DNA from: Clostridia bacterium
GTDB lineage: Bacteria; Bacillota; Clostridia; Oscillospirales; Butyricicoccaceae
Assembly (NCBI GenBank): GCA_017556565.1
Contig: JAFYMQ010000118.1
Location: 1-12,209, forward strand
DNA length: 12,209 nucleotides
Direction of reading: 5' to 3'
Shown: piece after piece, positions 1 through 6,698 of the stretch
How the letters are laid out: the number at the start of each line of letters is the position of its first letter
How positions within the stretch are numbered: the stretch's first letter is position 1
The notes under the pieces: generated by a model
Seen by the model: only the letters and a program-made list of their open reading frames with translations
Database searches by the model: none
Told to the model about the DNA's origin: nothing
Translations under genes and position numbers: made by a program

Positions 1-171
1 ATAACCAAATACTGTTGCGCCATTTTCACGCTCAGCCGCTTCACGCAAAATTTTTCTAAGACCACTGCCATAGAAAATATTGTCACCAAGCACCATTGCG
101 CAACTATCGCCATCGATAAATTCTTCACCAATTAAAAATGCTTGTGCTAATCCATCTCTTGGTGTAAGCCC
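1..171 (-). pseudogene. rmlA: Glucose-1-phosphate thymidylyltransferase (RmlA/RfbA), internal fragment without a 5' end
   Basis: Read on the minus strand, 57 codons stay open to the window edge and match the nucleotidyltransferase core of RmlA. The run includes [14 protein letters not shown], then LGDNIFYG (the Asp is a metal ligand in this family), then a GATVFGY-type strand. RmlA makes dTDP-glucose from glucose-1-phosphate and dTTP, the first step to dTDP-rhamnose. The family is about 290 residues long and DGLAQAF lies near residue 80-85, so roughly the first 80 codons are missing. Further upstream in the same frame the only sequence is a few non-matching codons and then the TGA that ends rnj, so there is no start. 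GC is about 42% (75 of 180 bases) against about 55-60% next door, and codons favour A/T in third positions. Either this is a gene truncated by recombination or transfer, or the contig end is misjoined. Identity is secure; biological reality of the junction is not. Confidence 0.8.
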
Positions 172-186
172 ATGGGATGTTTTCGG

Positions 187-2136
187 TCAGGGTGTTGCCC
201 TTAAAATGTCCGATTTGCTTGGTGTTGAAGTTATGATGGGGACAATAACAGGGCTGCGCTTGGTTTTTTTGTAGAGGAAGTCGCTGAGTTTGTCGCTGAC
301 TGCGTCTCTGACGGCTTTGATTCCCACGTCCTTGCGGCCCAGTGCAAAATTGAGTGCATCGCGGGTTACCTGCTCCATTTCGGCTATGAGGTCTTCGGCC
401 TCTTTGACGAAGATGAAGCCGCGGGACACGATAAAGGGCTCGGTAAGTATTCTGCGCTCGTACATATCCACGGCGGCCGATGCCACGATAACACCGTCCT
501 GACCGATAAGTCTGCGCTCGCGGAGCACCAATGTGCCCACGTCGCCTACACCGTAGCCGTCGACCAGCACTCTGCCCGAGGGTACAGATGCGCCCCAGCG
601 GGCTTTGCCGCCGCCGATCTCAAGCACCTTGCCCAGATCGGTGAGGAAGATATTCTCCGAGTCCATACCGGTCTGCTGTGCCAGGGATGCGTTGCATTTG
701 AGGTGTCTGTATTCGCCGTGTACGGGCATAAAGTAGCGGGGTTTGATAAGAGACAGCATCAGCTTGAGCTCTTCCTGGCAGGCGTGACCCGACACGTGGA
801 TGTCGGCAAGGCGCTCATAGACGACCTCGGCACCCTTGCGGATAAGCTCGTTGATCATCTGATAGACCGATTTTTCGTTGCCGGGGATGGGGCTGGCGGC
901 GATAAGTATCTTGTCCGAGGGACCCACGTCCACCTGACGGTGGCTGGAATATGCCATGCGGTAGAGTGCGCTCATAGCCTCGCCCTGACTGCCTGTGGTG
1001 ATGATGACCACCTTGTCGTCGGGGTATTTTTTGATCTGAGCCAGCTCTATCATGCGGTTTTTGTCGGGACGGATATAGCCCAGCTCGCTGCCGACCTTGA
1101 GGATATTTTCCATGCTCCTGCCCGATACGGCAACCTTGCGGTCGTGCTTGGCGGCGATCTCGATGATCTTCTGTATACGGTGGACGTTGGAGGCAAAGGA
1201 CGCGACTATAATGCGCTTTTTGCAGTCCTTGAACTCGCGCTCAAACGAGTCGCTGACCCTGCGTTCGCTCATTGCCATGCCTGCTCTGTCGGCGTTGGTG
1301 GAGTCCATCATAAGCAGCTCGACGCCTTTTTTGCCCAGTTCGCCAAAACGCACAAGATCGATCATCTCACCGTCAACGGGTGTGGTGTCTATCTTGAAGT
1401 CGCCGGTGAATACCACCATGCCCACGGGGGTCTTGATGGCAAGGGCGCAGGAATCGGGAACAGAGTGGTTGACTCTGACAAACTCAACGGAGAAGCTGCC
1501 GAGCTTGACTGTGTCGCCGGCTTTGCGCACCTTGAACTTGACGTCCTTGAGGTTTTTGTGCTCCTGAAGGCGCAGGGATACCAGACCCTCGGTGAGGGCG
1601 GTGCAGTAAATGGGCACGTTGAAGTTACGCAGGAAATAAGGCAGACCGCCTATATGATCCTCGTGTGCGTGTGTGATAAAAACCGCTTTGACCTTGTCGG
1701 CGTTTTTCTGCAGATAGGTAGTGTCGGGAATGACCAGATCGACGCCCAGAAGCTCATCATCGGGGAAGGTCATACCGCAGTCGATAACGATGATCTCGTC
1801 ATCATACTCAAGCACGGTCATATTCTTGCCGATCTCGCCTACGCCGCCCAGCGGGATGACGCGAAGCATCTTGCCGGGTCTGGCGGGCATGACCATATCC
1901 TCGTCCTCGATAATATATCTGTCAAGATCTTTGAGCTCACGGCTCTTTTTGGGCATGGTTTTTTTGGCAGCTGCACGGGATTTTTTGCGTGCGGGAGAGG
2001 ATGGCTTGGCACTCTTGACGGACTCGGATTTTTCCGTTTTTGCCGTATCAGGCTTGGTCTTGGCGCCCTTGCGGACTTTACGCTTGGTCAGCAGATCTTT
2101 TTCTTTTTTGTCTTTTTTTGTTGTTTTTTCTGACAT
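187..2136 (-). CDS. rnj: Ribonuclease J (metallo-beta-lactamase/beta-CASP RNase)
   Basis: A 649-residue RNase J, the 5'-to-3' exo- and endoribonuclease for mRNA decay and rRNA maturation in Firmicutes; it acts in the cytoplasm. Residues 1-88 are a Lys/Ala/Ser-rich basic tail absent from the Bacillus proteins. The metallo-beta-lactamase core begins near 89 (MLRVIPLGGVGEIGKN), with the zinc motif HAHEDH at 156-161, NHSVPDS at 223-229 and FTGDFKID near 243-250. The beta-CASP part shows VASFASNVHR (311-320), SGRSM and TTGSQGEA. The third zinc-ligand motif PVHGEYRH is at 471-478, followed by the C-terminal domain. The start is the ATG at 2134-2136, because AAAGGAG lies 5 nt upstream; a Met nine codons earlier (2163) has no such site. 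The last residues after PVIVPII run 13 further to TGA at 187-189, close to the rmlA junction, so the natural C-terminus is slightly uncertain. It has its own promoter and a structured leader. Confidence 0.96.
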   Translation of the reverse strand: MSEKTTKKDKKEKDLLTKRKVRKGAKTKPDTAKTEKSESVKSAKPSSPARKKSRAAAKKTMPKKSRELKDLDRYIIEDEDMVMPARPGKMLRVIPLGGVGEIGKNMTVLEYDDEIIVIDCGMTFPDDELLGVDLVIPDTTYLQKNADKVKAVFITHAHEDHIGGLPYFLRNFNVPIYCTALTEGLVSLRLQEHKNLKDVKFKVRKAGDTVKLGSFSVEFVRVNHSVPDSCALAIKTPVGMVVFTGDFKIDTTPVDGEMIDLVRFGELGKKGVELLMMDSTNADRAGMAMSERRVSDSFEREFKDCKKRIIVASFASNVHRIQKIIEIAAKHDRKVAVSGRSMENILKVGSELGYIRPDKNRMIELAQIKKYPDDKVVIITTGSQGEAMSALYRMAYSSHRQVDVGPSDKILIAASPIPGNEKSVYQMINELIRKGAEVVYERLADIHVSGHACQEELKLMLSLIKPRYFMPVHGEYRHLKCNASLAQQTGMDSENIFLTDLGKVLEIGGGKARWGASVPSGRVLVDGYGVGDVGTLVLRERRLIGQDGVIVASAAVDMYERRILTEPFIVSRGFIFVKEAEDLIAEMEQVTRDALNFALGRKDVGIKAVRDAVSDKLSDFLYKKTKRSPVIVPIITSTPSKSDILRATP

Positions 2137-2141
2137 AAAAT

Positions 2142-2148
2142 CTCCTTT
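2142..2148 (-). promoter_or_regulatory. Ribosome binding site deciding the rnj start
   Basis: AAAGGAG on the minus strand, 5 nt before the ATG at 2134-2136. It selects this Met over the in-frame Met at 2163, which has no purine-rich site at a useful distance. Confidence 0.85.
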
Positions 2149-2154
2149 TTTTGC

Positions 2155-2196
2155 GCGGCTCAAACAGCCGCCCGCAATTTCAATTGCGCGGGCGGT
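2155..2196 (-). promoter_or_regulatory. rnj leader with two mutually exclusive stem-loops
   Basis: On the minus strand, stem A uses 2182-2196 with 2167-2179: seven GC-rich pairs plus one G-U, a 2-nt bulge, then four or five AT-rich pairs around a tight loop. Stem B pairs GCGGCT (2166-2171) with AGCCGC (2155-2160) over a 5-nt loop and is a perfect 6-bp stem. The two share 2167-2171, so only one can form at a time. Stem B ends 6 nt before the AAAGGAG site. Neither is followed by a U-run, so neither looks like an intrinsic terminator. A switch controlling translation or stability of the RNase J mRNA is inference. Confidence 0.5.
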
Positions 2197-2215
2197 ATCG
2201 GGTAGCTGTTTTGTT

Positions 2216-2242
2216 TTTATATATGCAGGCTTGAGCAGTCAA
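2216..2242 (-). promoter_or_regulatory. Possible second, weaker rnj promoter
   Basis: TTGACT at 2237-2242 with TATAAA at 2216-2221 gives a 15-bp spacer, shorter than ideal; TAAAAA at 2214-2219 gives 17 bp with a worse -10. The -35 sits inside a small palindrome, CTTGACTGCTCAAG. If used, transcription would start close above the leader hairpin. The upstream promoter at 2289-2317 is the better candidate. Confidence 0.25.
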
Positions 2243-2288
2243 GCCCAAAGTTCTCATTAAATTGCACATAATCTATGCACTATCGGTG

Positions 2289-2317
2289 ATTATAGCATAT
2301 TTGCGGTATTTTTGCAA
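2289..2317 (-). promoter_or_regulatory. Main rnj promoter (sigma-A type, extended -10)
   Basis: TTGCAA (2312-2317), a 17-bp spacer and TATAAT (2289-2294), with TGC immediately before the -10 (extended -10). It lies just downstream of the tepA-like stop codon at 2325 on the same strand. The start site would be near 2282, giving a leader of about 146 nt before the rnj ATG. It separates rnj expression from the prfA operon, although readthrough remains possible because no terminator is visible between them. Confidence 0.65.
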
Positions 2318-2324
2318 ACTTTTT

Positions 2325-2975
2325 TCATTGTGCTTTTTCGCCCTTTTTCCAGTCTATCATACGGTGCAGGCAGTCAAGGGCGCGGCTTAAGCTGCCAACC
2401 CCGTCGCACAGACCCAGCCTGACGGCGTCGCTGCCGTAGACCACCGTGCCTATATCCCCCATCAGCTGACCTGTCTGCATCATGAGATTTTTCATACAGT
2501 CGGCGGTAATATGGGAGTTGGCGGTGACAAAATCCACTATCCGCTCCTGAATGCGCTCAAAATAGGACACCGTCTGAGGCACGCCCAGCACAGTGCCGCT
2601 GAGCCGCACGGGATGGAGGGTCATGGACGCGGTTGGGGCTATAAAGCATCTTTTTGCCGCAACTGCCAAGGGCACTCCTATCGAGTGCCCTCCGCCCAGA
2701 ACGAGGGACACGGTAGGCTTGCTCATACCCGCAATAAGCTCGGCTATGGCAAGTCCTGCCTCTATATCTCCCCCGACAGTATTGATCAAAATAAGCAGTC
2801 CGTCTATATCGCCGCTCTCCTCTATAGCGGCAAGATCGGGCAAAAGATGCTCGTACTTGGTAGTCTTGGTCTGCGACGAAAGCTCATAGTGCCCCTCTAT
2901 CTGCCCGATGATGGTCAGGCAATGGATATTGTGGCCTCGGCTTTGAGCAGAGGTGGTTATTTTTTCTTCTTTCAT
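2325..2975 (-). CDS. tepA: TepA-like ClpP-family serine protease homologue
   Basis: A 216-residue protein of the ClpP/crotonase fold, closest by eye to Bacillus TepA (YmfB) rather than housekeeping ClpP. Diagnostic blocks are KTTKYEHLLP (37-46), INTVGGDIEAGLAIAELI (64-81) and LVLGGGHSIGVP (91-102). The triad can be placed as Ser98 (in GHSIG), His121 (in TLHPVR) and Asp174 (in MGDIGT), so the protein looks catalytically intact. TepA was described as a translocation-enhancing protein linked to signal peptide removal and to spore proteins; the real substrate here is unknown. No signal peptide or membrane segment is present, so it should be cytosolic. The gene starts 22 nt after the stop of the TsaC-CoaE fusion and is probably in the same transcript. 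Its ATG follows directly on a hairpin that includes the only SD-like sequence. rnj follows, but with its own promoter. Confidence 0.88.
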   Translation of the reverse strand: MKEEKITTSAQSRGHNIHCLTIIGQIEGHYELSSQTKTTKYEHLLPDLAAIEESGDIDGLLILINTVGGDIEAGLAIAELIAGMSKPTVSLVLGGGHSIGVPLAVAAKRCFIAPTASMTLHPVRLSGTVLGVPQTVSYFERIQERIVDFVTANSHITADCMKNLMMQTGQLMGDIGTVVYGSDAVRLGLCDGVGSLSRALDCLHRMIDWKKGEKAQ

Positions 2976-2992
2976 AGGGGTAGTTTACCCCT
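2976..2992 (-). promoter_or_regulatory. Perfect hairpin abutting the tepA-like start codon
   Basis: AGGGGTA and TACCCCT form a perfect 7-bp stem with an AAC loop, ending exactly at the base before the ATG (2973-2975). The 5' arm holds the only purine-rich SD candidate (AGGGG, roughly 12 nt from the ATG). Folding would hide it, so efficient translation may require ribosomes arriving from the upstream gene, whose stop is at 2998-3000. The stem is seen directly; the control is inference. Confidence 0.5.
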
Positions 2993-2997
2993 GTGTG

Positions 2998-4587
2998 TCA
3001 GATTTTAGTCAGCTTGCTCAGGATTTTATCGAGAGATGCCTGACTGTCGCCGTTGTTTTTGACGATCATATCGCAGCGGTCAAAATAATATTTGATATCC
3101 GGCTGTGCGCTCAGGCGCAGTGCGGCGGCATCGGCGCTGATGCAGTCGCGGGTGCAGATGCGCTCATGGATAAGCTTCTCGGGTGCAACAACGCCCAGCG
3201 TGACCGTGCACATTCTGTCTATGCCGCTCTCAAAGAGCAGAGGCACGTCCAAAACGGCACCGCCGTTTGCGTATGCAAACTCCCGTGCCGCTGCGGCGAC
3301 CTGCGGATGGGTGATGCTCTCCAGCAGAGCTTTTTTGGATTTGTCGCGGAATACTATGCCGCCCAGAACCCTGCGGTCAACCTTGCCGCCTGCATCGGCT
3401 TCGGGAAATGCCGCCAGTATAGCGCGTGTCATCTCGCCGTTACTGTCAAGCATCTTTTTGTACTCCATATCCGAGTCAAAAACGGGCAGATTGAGCCTTT
3501 CGCCTATGCAGGCGGACAGATAGCTCTTGCCGCTGCCCGAACGGCCGGTAACACCGATGATGGGGTAAGACGTGCATCTTACGGCATCAAAGCTTGCCGC
3601 ACGCATCAGGCGGTTGACGGTGGCAGCGCCCATACCGACTCTGCGGGGGCACTGGACGTATATCTTGTCGCCGCCGTCGGACAGACGGAGTGCATCAAAT
3701 ATTCTGCGTGCGTGCATTGCGTGATCCCAGCTGCTGCCGATATTGACCACTCTGAAGCCTGCCACCTCAAAGTCTGCGGCATATTCATCAAAGCATATTA
3801 CCGACGCAGCAGGCTGCGCTATTGCAGTTTTTGCCGTATCGTCGGGCGCGCCGCAAAGCAGGGTCACGGGAGAATCGGGAGCGTAGTGGCGGTATTTCAT
3901 GCCCGGGGAGCGGGCTGCTTCGCCTTCTTTGAGGCCGCCCTCTACAGCAGGGTCGGTGCAGGCATCGCCCAAAACCTCGGCTATCATTTCTTCGGTCACG
4001 GCGCCGGGACGCAGGACACGGGGCACGTCCCCGGTCATATCCACAACGGTGGATTCAACGCCCACCTGACATGCGCCGCCGTCCAGTATGGCATCTATTC
4101 TGCCCTGCATATCCTCCACAACGTGGGAAGCAAGCGTGGGCGAGGGTTTGCCAGACAGATTGGCAGAAGGGGCGGCAAGGGGTACGCCCGCAAGCTCGAT
4201 GACCCGTCTGGCAACCGGATGCTCGGGAAAACGCACGCCTACCGTGTCAAGGCCGCAGCTGACTTCATGTGGGATCTTGTCGGTCTTTTTCATGACCATG
4301 GTCAGAGGCCCGGGCCAGAACTCCTGCGCAAGACGCAGAGCCTGTTCGGGCACATAGTCCCACAGATCATAGAGTGCCGAAATATCGGATATATGGACGA
4401 TCAGCGGATTGTCCTGAGGACGGCCTTTTGCCTCAAAGATCTTTTTGACCGCCTGACCGTTGTATGCATCGGCAGCGAGACCGTAGACGGTCTCGGTAGG
4501 TATGGCACACAGACCGCCCGATGCAAGCACCTGCGCAGCAGTCTGTATATCCTTGTCGTTTGTTCCGCTTAACAGCAGCGTGTTCAT
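2998..4587 (-). CDS. Fused threonylcarbamoyl-AMP synthase (TsaC/Sua5) and dephospho-CoA kinase (CoaE)
   Basis: One uninterrupted 529-codon frame with two complete enzymes. Residues 1-210 are a YrdC/TsaC domain: [11 protein letters not shown] (30-40), KGRPQDNPL (54-62), [11 protein letters not shown] (141-151) and ESTVVD (178-183). It makes threonylcarbamoyl-AMP from Thr, bicarbonate and ATP for the t6A modification of tRNA. The Sua5 linker [11 protein letters not shown] (227-237) and a Sua5 domain to about 335 ([10 protein letters not shown]) follow. From 342 comes CoaE, which phosphorylates dephospho-CoA to CoA: P-loop GRSGSGKS at 348-355, DSD at 371-373, VDRRVLG (403-409), THP (426-428), [10 protein letters not shown] (446-455) and a C-terminal SAQ block. 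Its first residues replace the usual free CoaE start, so no separate start is lost. The ATG overlaps the prfA stop (ATGA), with a GGGAGGG-type site inside prfA. Both halves keep their key residues, so bifunctionality is likely. I do not recognise this as a common architecture. Confidence 0.92.
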   Translation of the reverse strand: MNTLLLSGTNDKDIQTAAQVLASGGLCAIPTETVYGLAADAYNGQAVKKIFEAKGRPQDNPLIVHISDISALYDLWDYVPEQALRLAQEFWPGPLTMVMKKTDKIPHEVSCGLDTVGVRFPEHPVARRVIELAGVPLAAPSANLSGKPSPTLASHVVEDMQGRIDAILDGGACQVGVESTVVDMTGDVPRVLRPGAVTEEMIAEVLGDACTDPAVEGGLKEGEAARSPGMKYRHYAPDSPVTLLCGAPDDTAKTAIAQPAASVICFDEYAADFEVAGFRVVNIGSSWDHAMHARRIFDALRLSDGGDKIYVQCPRRVGMGAATVNRLMRAASFDAVRCTSYPIIGVTGRSGSGKSYLSACIGERLNLPVFDSDMEYKKMLDSNGEMTRAILAAFPEADAGGKVDRRVLGGIVFRDKSKKALLESITHPQVAAAAREFAYANGGAVLDVPLLFESGIDRMCTVTLGVVAPEKLIHERICTRDCISADAAALRLSAQPDIKYYFDRCDMIVKNNGDSQASLDKILSKLTKI

Positions 4588-5621
4588 TTGTTACCCTCCC
4601 TGATAAGAGCCTCAATAAGCTCGTCAAGGTCTCCGTTCATCATCTGTTCTATCTTGTGCAAAGTCAGACCGATGCGGTGGTCGGTAACTCTGCCCTGAGG
4701 GAAATTATAGGTGCGTATTCTGCCCGATCGGTCGCCCGAGCCAACCTGCTCGCGGCGCTCGCCCGCACGCTCTGCCTCGGCTTTTTCTTTTTCGGCCTCC
4801 AGCAGACGGGAGCGGAGGACTTTCATGGCTTTGTCCTTGTTTTTGTGCTGGGAGCGTTCGTCCTGACACTCGACCACCACGCCCGTGGGGATATGGGTGA
4901 TTCTTATGGCGCTCTCGGTCTTGTTGACGTGCTGACCGCCTGCACCTCCCGAACGGAATGTATCTATCATCAAATCCCCGGGGTTGATCTCAAGCTCGAC
5001 CTCGGTAGCCTCGGGGAGCACCGCTACCGTGACGGCAGAGGTATGGATTCTGCCCGAACTCTCGGTCTCGGGTACTCGCTGAACTCTGTGGATGCCGCTC
5101 TCATACTTGAAACGGGCAAAAGCACCGTCGCCCTCGACCAGAAAAGTCAGCTCTCTGTAGCCGCCAAGCTCGGTCTCGTTAACGTTCATAATTTCTACGC
5201 CAAAGCCTTTTTTCTCGGCGTACATGGAGTACATTCTGAAAAGATCGGCAGCAAACAGAGCCGCCTCGCCGCCGCCGACACCGCTGCGGATCTCAACGAT
5301 AACGCTCTTTTGTCCGTCGGGGTCTTTGGGATTGAGGGCTTCATCGAGGGCGGCTTTTGCATCCTCGAAGTCCTGCTCCGCCTGAGCAAGTTCTTCCTCA
5401 GCAAGCTCGCGCAGCTCTTTGTCCGCCATAAGCTCTTTTGCCGCGGCTATTCTCTCGCCGGCATCGCGCAGCTTTGCATCGGCGCTTGTCACAGGCTCAA
5501 GCGAGCGCTTTTCACGCATCAGAGCGGCATAGGCTGACGGGTCGGAGTAGACCTCGGGCGATGCCAGAAGGCTTTCTATCTCGGAAGCGCGGGCTATTAT
5601 TTTTTCAAGTTTTTCCTGCAT
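4584..5621 (-). CDS. prfA: Peptide chain release factor 1 (RF1)
   Basis: A 345-residue class I release factor that reads UAA and UAG and triggers peptide release on the ribosome. The codon-recognition tripeptide is PET at 184-186 within [14 protein letters not shown], the PxT form of RF1 rather than the SPF form of RF2. The universally conserved GGQ lies at 228-230 in [13 protein letters not shown]; its Gln is normally methylated by PrmC. The N-terminal helical domain (1-100) and the [13 protein letters not shown] segment fit RF1. I chose the ATG at 5619-5621 with AAGAGG 8 nt upstream; an in-frame GTG three codons earlier overlaps that site and is unlikely. It is the first gene of the minus-strand block and shares 4 bp with the TsaC-CoaE gene, so the two are translationally coupled. 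prmC, often next to prfA in Firmicutes, is not between them. Length is slightly under the usual 355-360. Confidence 0.96.
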   Translation of the reverse strand: MQEKLEKIIARASEIESLLASPEVYSDPSAYAALMREKRSLEPVTSADAKLRDAGERIAAAKELMADKELRELAEEELAQAEQDFEDAKAALDEALNPKDPDGQKSVIVEIRSGVGGGEAALFAADLFRMYSMYAEKKGFGVEIMNVNETELGGYRELTFLVEGDGAFARFKYESGIHRVQRVPETESSGRIHTSAVTVAVLPEATEVELEINPGDLMIDTFRSGGAGGQHVNKTESAIRITHIPTGVVVECQDERSQHKNKDKAMKVLRSRLLEAEKEKAEAERAGERREQVGSGDRSGRIRTYNFPQGRVTDHRIGLTLHKIEQMMNGDLDELIEALIREGNK

Positions 5622-5629
5622 ATTCTGCA

Positions 5630-5635
5630 CCTCTT
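5630..5635 (-). promoter_or_regulatory. Ribosome binding site deciding the prfA start
   Basis: AAGAGG lies 8 nt upstream of the ATG at 5619-5621. The alternative GTG at 5628-5630 shares a base with the site, so it could not use it. Confidence 0.7.
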
Positions 5636-5683
5636 ACATTGCTCTGTGCGTATACTGTGGCAAAGAACTTTAGGGGGTTTTTT
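5636..5683. other. Short divergent spacer between prfA and the P-loop ATPase gene
   Basis: These 48 bases must hold promoter elements for at least one of the divergent genes. On the plus strand TATACT (5651-5656) is a fair -10 for the ATPase gene, but no good -35 lies 16-18 bp upstream. On the minus strand TTGCCA is a fair -35 for prfA but is paired with a poor -10. AGGGGG (5672-5677) is the ATPase ribosome binding site. I cannot assign start sites with confidence. Confidence 0.3.
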
Positions 5684-6697
5684 ATGATTTGTTCGTTCTT
5701 TTTGGGCGCAAATACGCCCGAGGGATTTTATTCGCTGTTTGGTGAACTGAAGGGCTTTGACCTGCACGTTATAAAGGGCAGCTGCGGCAGCGGCAAGTCT
5801 ACCTTGCTCAAAACCGTTATTGACAAAACCCGCTGTGGCGGGATATGCGAGCGGATACTGTGCGCATCCGACACAAGCTCACTTGACGGGGCGGTTTTTC
5901 ACCCGATCAATGCCGCCGCAGTGGACGGCACCGCGCCGCATACCGCGGAAACATCCAATATGGGCAGGTACATAGTAATGCCCTCCCCTGCATCGGGTAT
6001 AGAAAACCATCGTGGCGAGATAGCCGCGCTGAAAGAGGCCAAAAGCGGGGCGTTCACAAGAGCATACGCCTGCCTCAAGGGGGCTGCCTATGCACGAAGC
6101 AGCGCAAGGGCGCTTGTTAAGTTTGATTCAGGCAAGCTTGCGCGGCGTGCAGACGGGATACTGGAGCGGGAAGCCAGGCCGGGATCGGATATGGGCAGGC
6201 TGCACCGCAGATTTATAGATGCTTTCACACCTGACGGGTTTGTGACCCTGCGTGACACGGTGGACGCTCTGGCAAACAGGATATACGTCATAGAAGACAA
6301 TCTGTCTCAGGCGTCTCCCCTGCTCCACGCGCTGCAAAAGGGACTGCTCGAGCGCGGATATGACGTATACGGCTGTCTTGATCCCATGGCGCCCGAAAAC
6401 ACCCGACATATTCTGGTACCCCAGCTGCGGCTGGCATTTGTGACCAGCGATGGGCTGAGCCGGTTTGAGGGTGACGTGTACAGACGGCTGCATATGACCG
6501 CGTACACCGATCAGGCGTCCCTGAAAAGCTGCAGAGCCAAGATCAGGCTGTTTGACAAGCTGCAGACTGCGCTGCTTGAGCAGGCATATGTGGAGCTGAA
6601 AACAGCACGGCTCTCTCATATTGAGCTGGAAAAGCTCCATCTGCCCTATCTTGACATACCTGCGCTGAAAAAACTGAACGAAAATATATCTCTGTAG
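5684..6697 (+). CDS. P-loop ATPase of the PRK06851 type, with a decayed second P-loop
   Basis: A 337-residue cytosolic NTPase resembling the uncharacterised PRK06851 family of Firmicutes. The first half has NTPEGFYSLF (10-19), Walker A GSCGSGKST (32-40), and the family signature CASDTSSLDGAV (60-71) followed by AAVDGTAPH (78-86). The second half repeats the plan: a predicted strand IYVIED at 200-205, a loop in the Walker A position (203-211), a helix, LLERGYDVYGCLDP (221-234) and HILVPQLRLAFVTSDG (242-257). The second Walker A no longer has GxxxxGK[ST], so only the first site should bind nucleotide. The start is the ATG at 5684-5686, with AGGGGG 6 nt before it; the frame is open much further upstream, but that part overlaps prfA on the other strand. 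The family function is unknown; none is claimed. It is divergent from prfA and its stop is one base from the glnN stop. Confidence 0.75.
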   Translation: MICSFFLGANTPEGFYSLFGELKGFDLHVIKGSCGSGKSTLLKTVIDKTRCGGICERILCASDTSSLDGAVFHPINAAAVDGTAPHTAETSNMGRYIVMPSPASGIENHRGEIAALKEAKSGAFTRAYACLKGAAYARSSARALVKFDSGKLARRADGILEREARPGSDMGRLHRRFIDAFTPDGFVTLRDTVDALANRIYVIEDNLSQASPLLHALQKGLLERGYDVYGCLDPMAPENTRHILVPQLRLAFVTSDGLSRFEGDVYRRLHMTAYTDQASLKSCRAKIRLFDKLQTALLEQAYVELKTARLSHIELEKLHLPYLDIPALKKLNENISL

Positions 6698-6698
6698 C

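Noticed and set aside
703..2133. Long plus-strand open frame (476 codons) opposite rnj
   Set aside because: It lies antisense to a clearly recognised RNase J, has no family resemblance, and its composition (His/Val/Gly-rich with odd runs) is what GC-rich codon structure produces on the opposite strand.
2134..2163. Upstream Met start for rnj at 2163
   Set aside because: There is no ribosome site before it, and the segment it adds contains the true AAAGGAG site of the ATG at 2134-2136.
2155..2196. rnj leader hairpins as an intrinsic terminator of the upstream operon
   Set aside because: Neither stem is followed by a U-run on the minus strand; stem B is followed by an A-run and the ribosome site.
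2953..4572. Long plus-strand open frame (539 codons) opposite the TsaC-CoaE gene
   Set aside because: It is an antisense shadow of a gene with intact motifs in two domains; no recognisable domain of its own.
5438..5683. N-terminal extension of the P-loop ATPase frame into prfA
   Set aside because: The added residues do not resemble the family, overlap prfA antisense, and a well-spaced AGGGGG site precedes the ATG at 5684.
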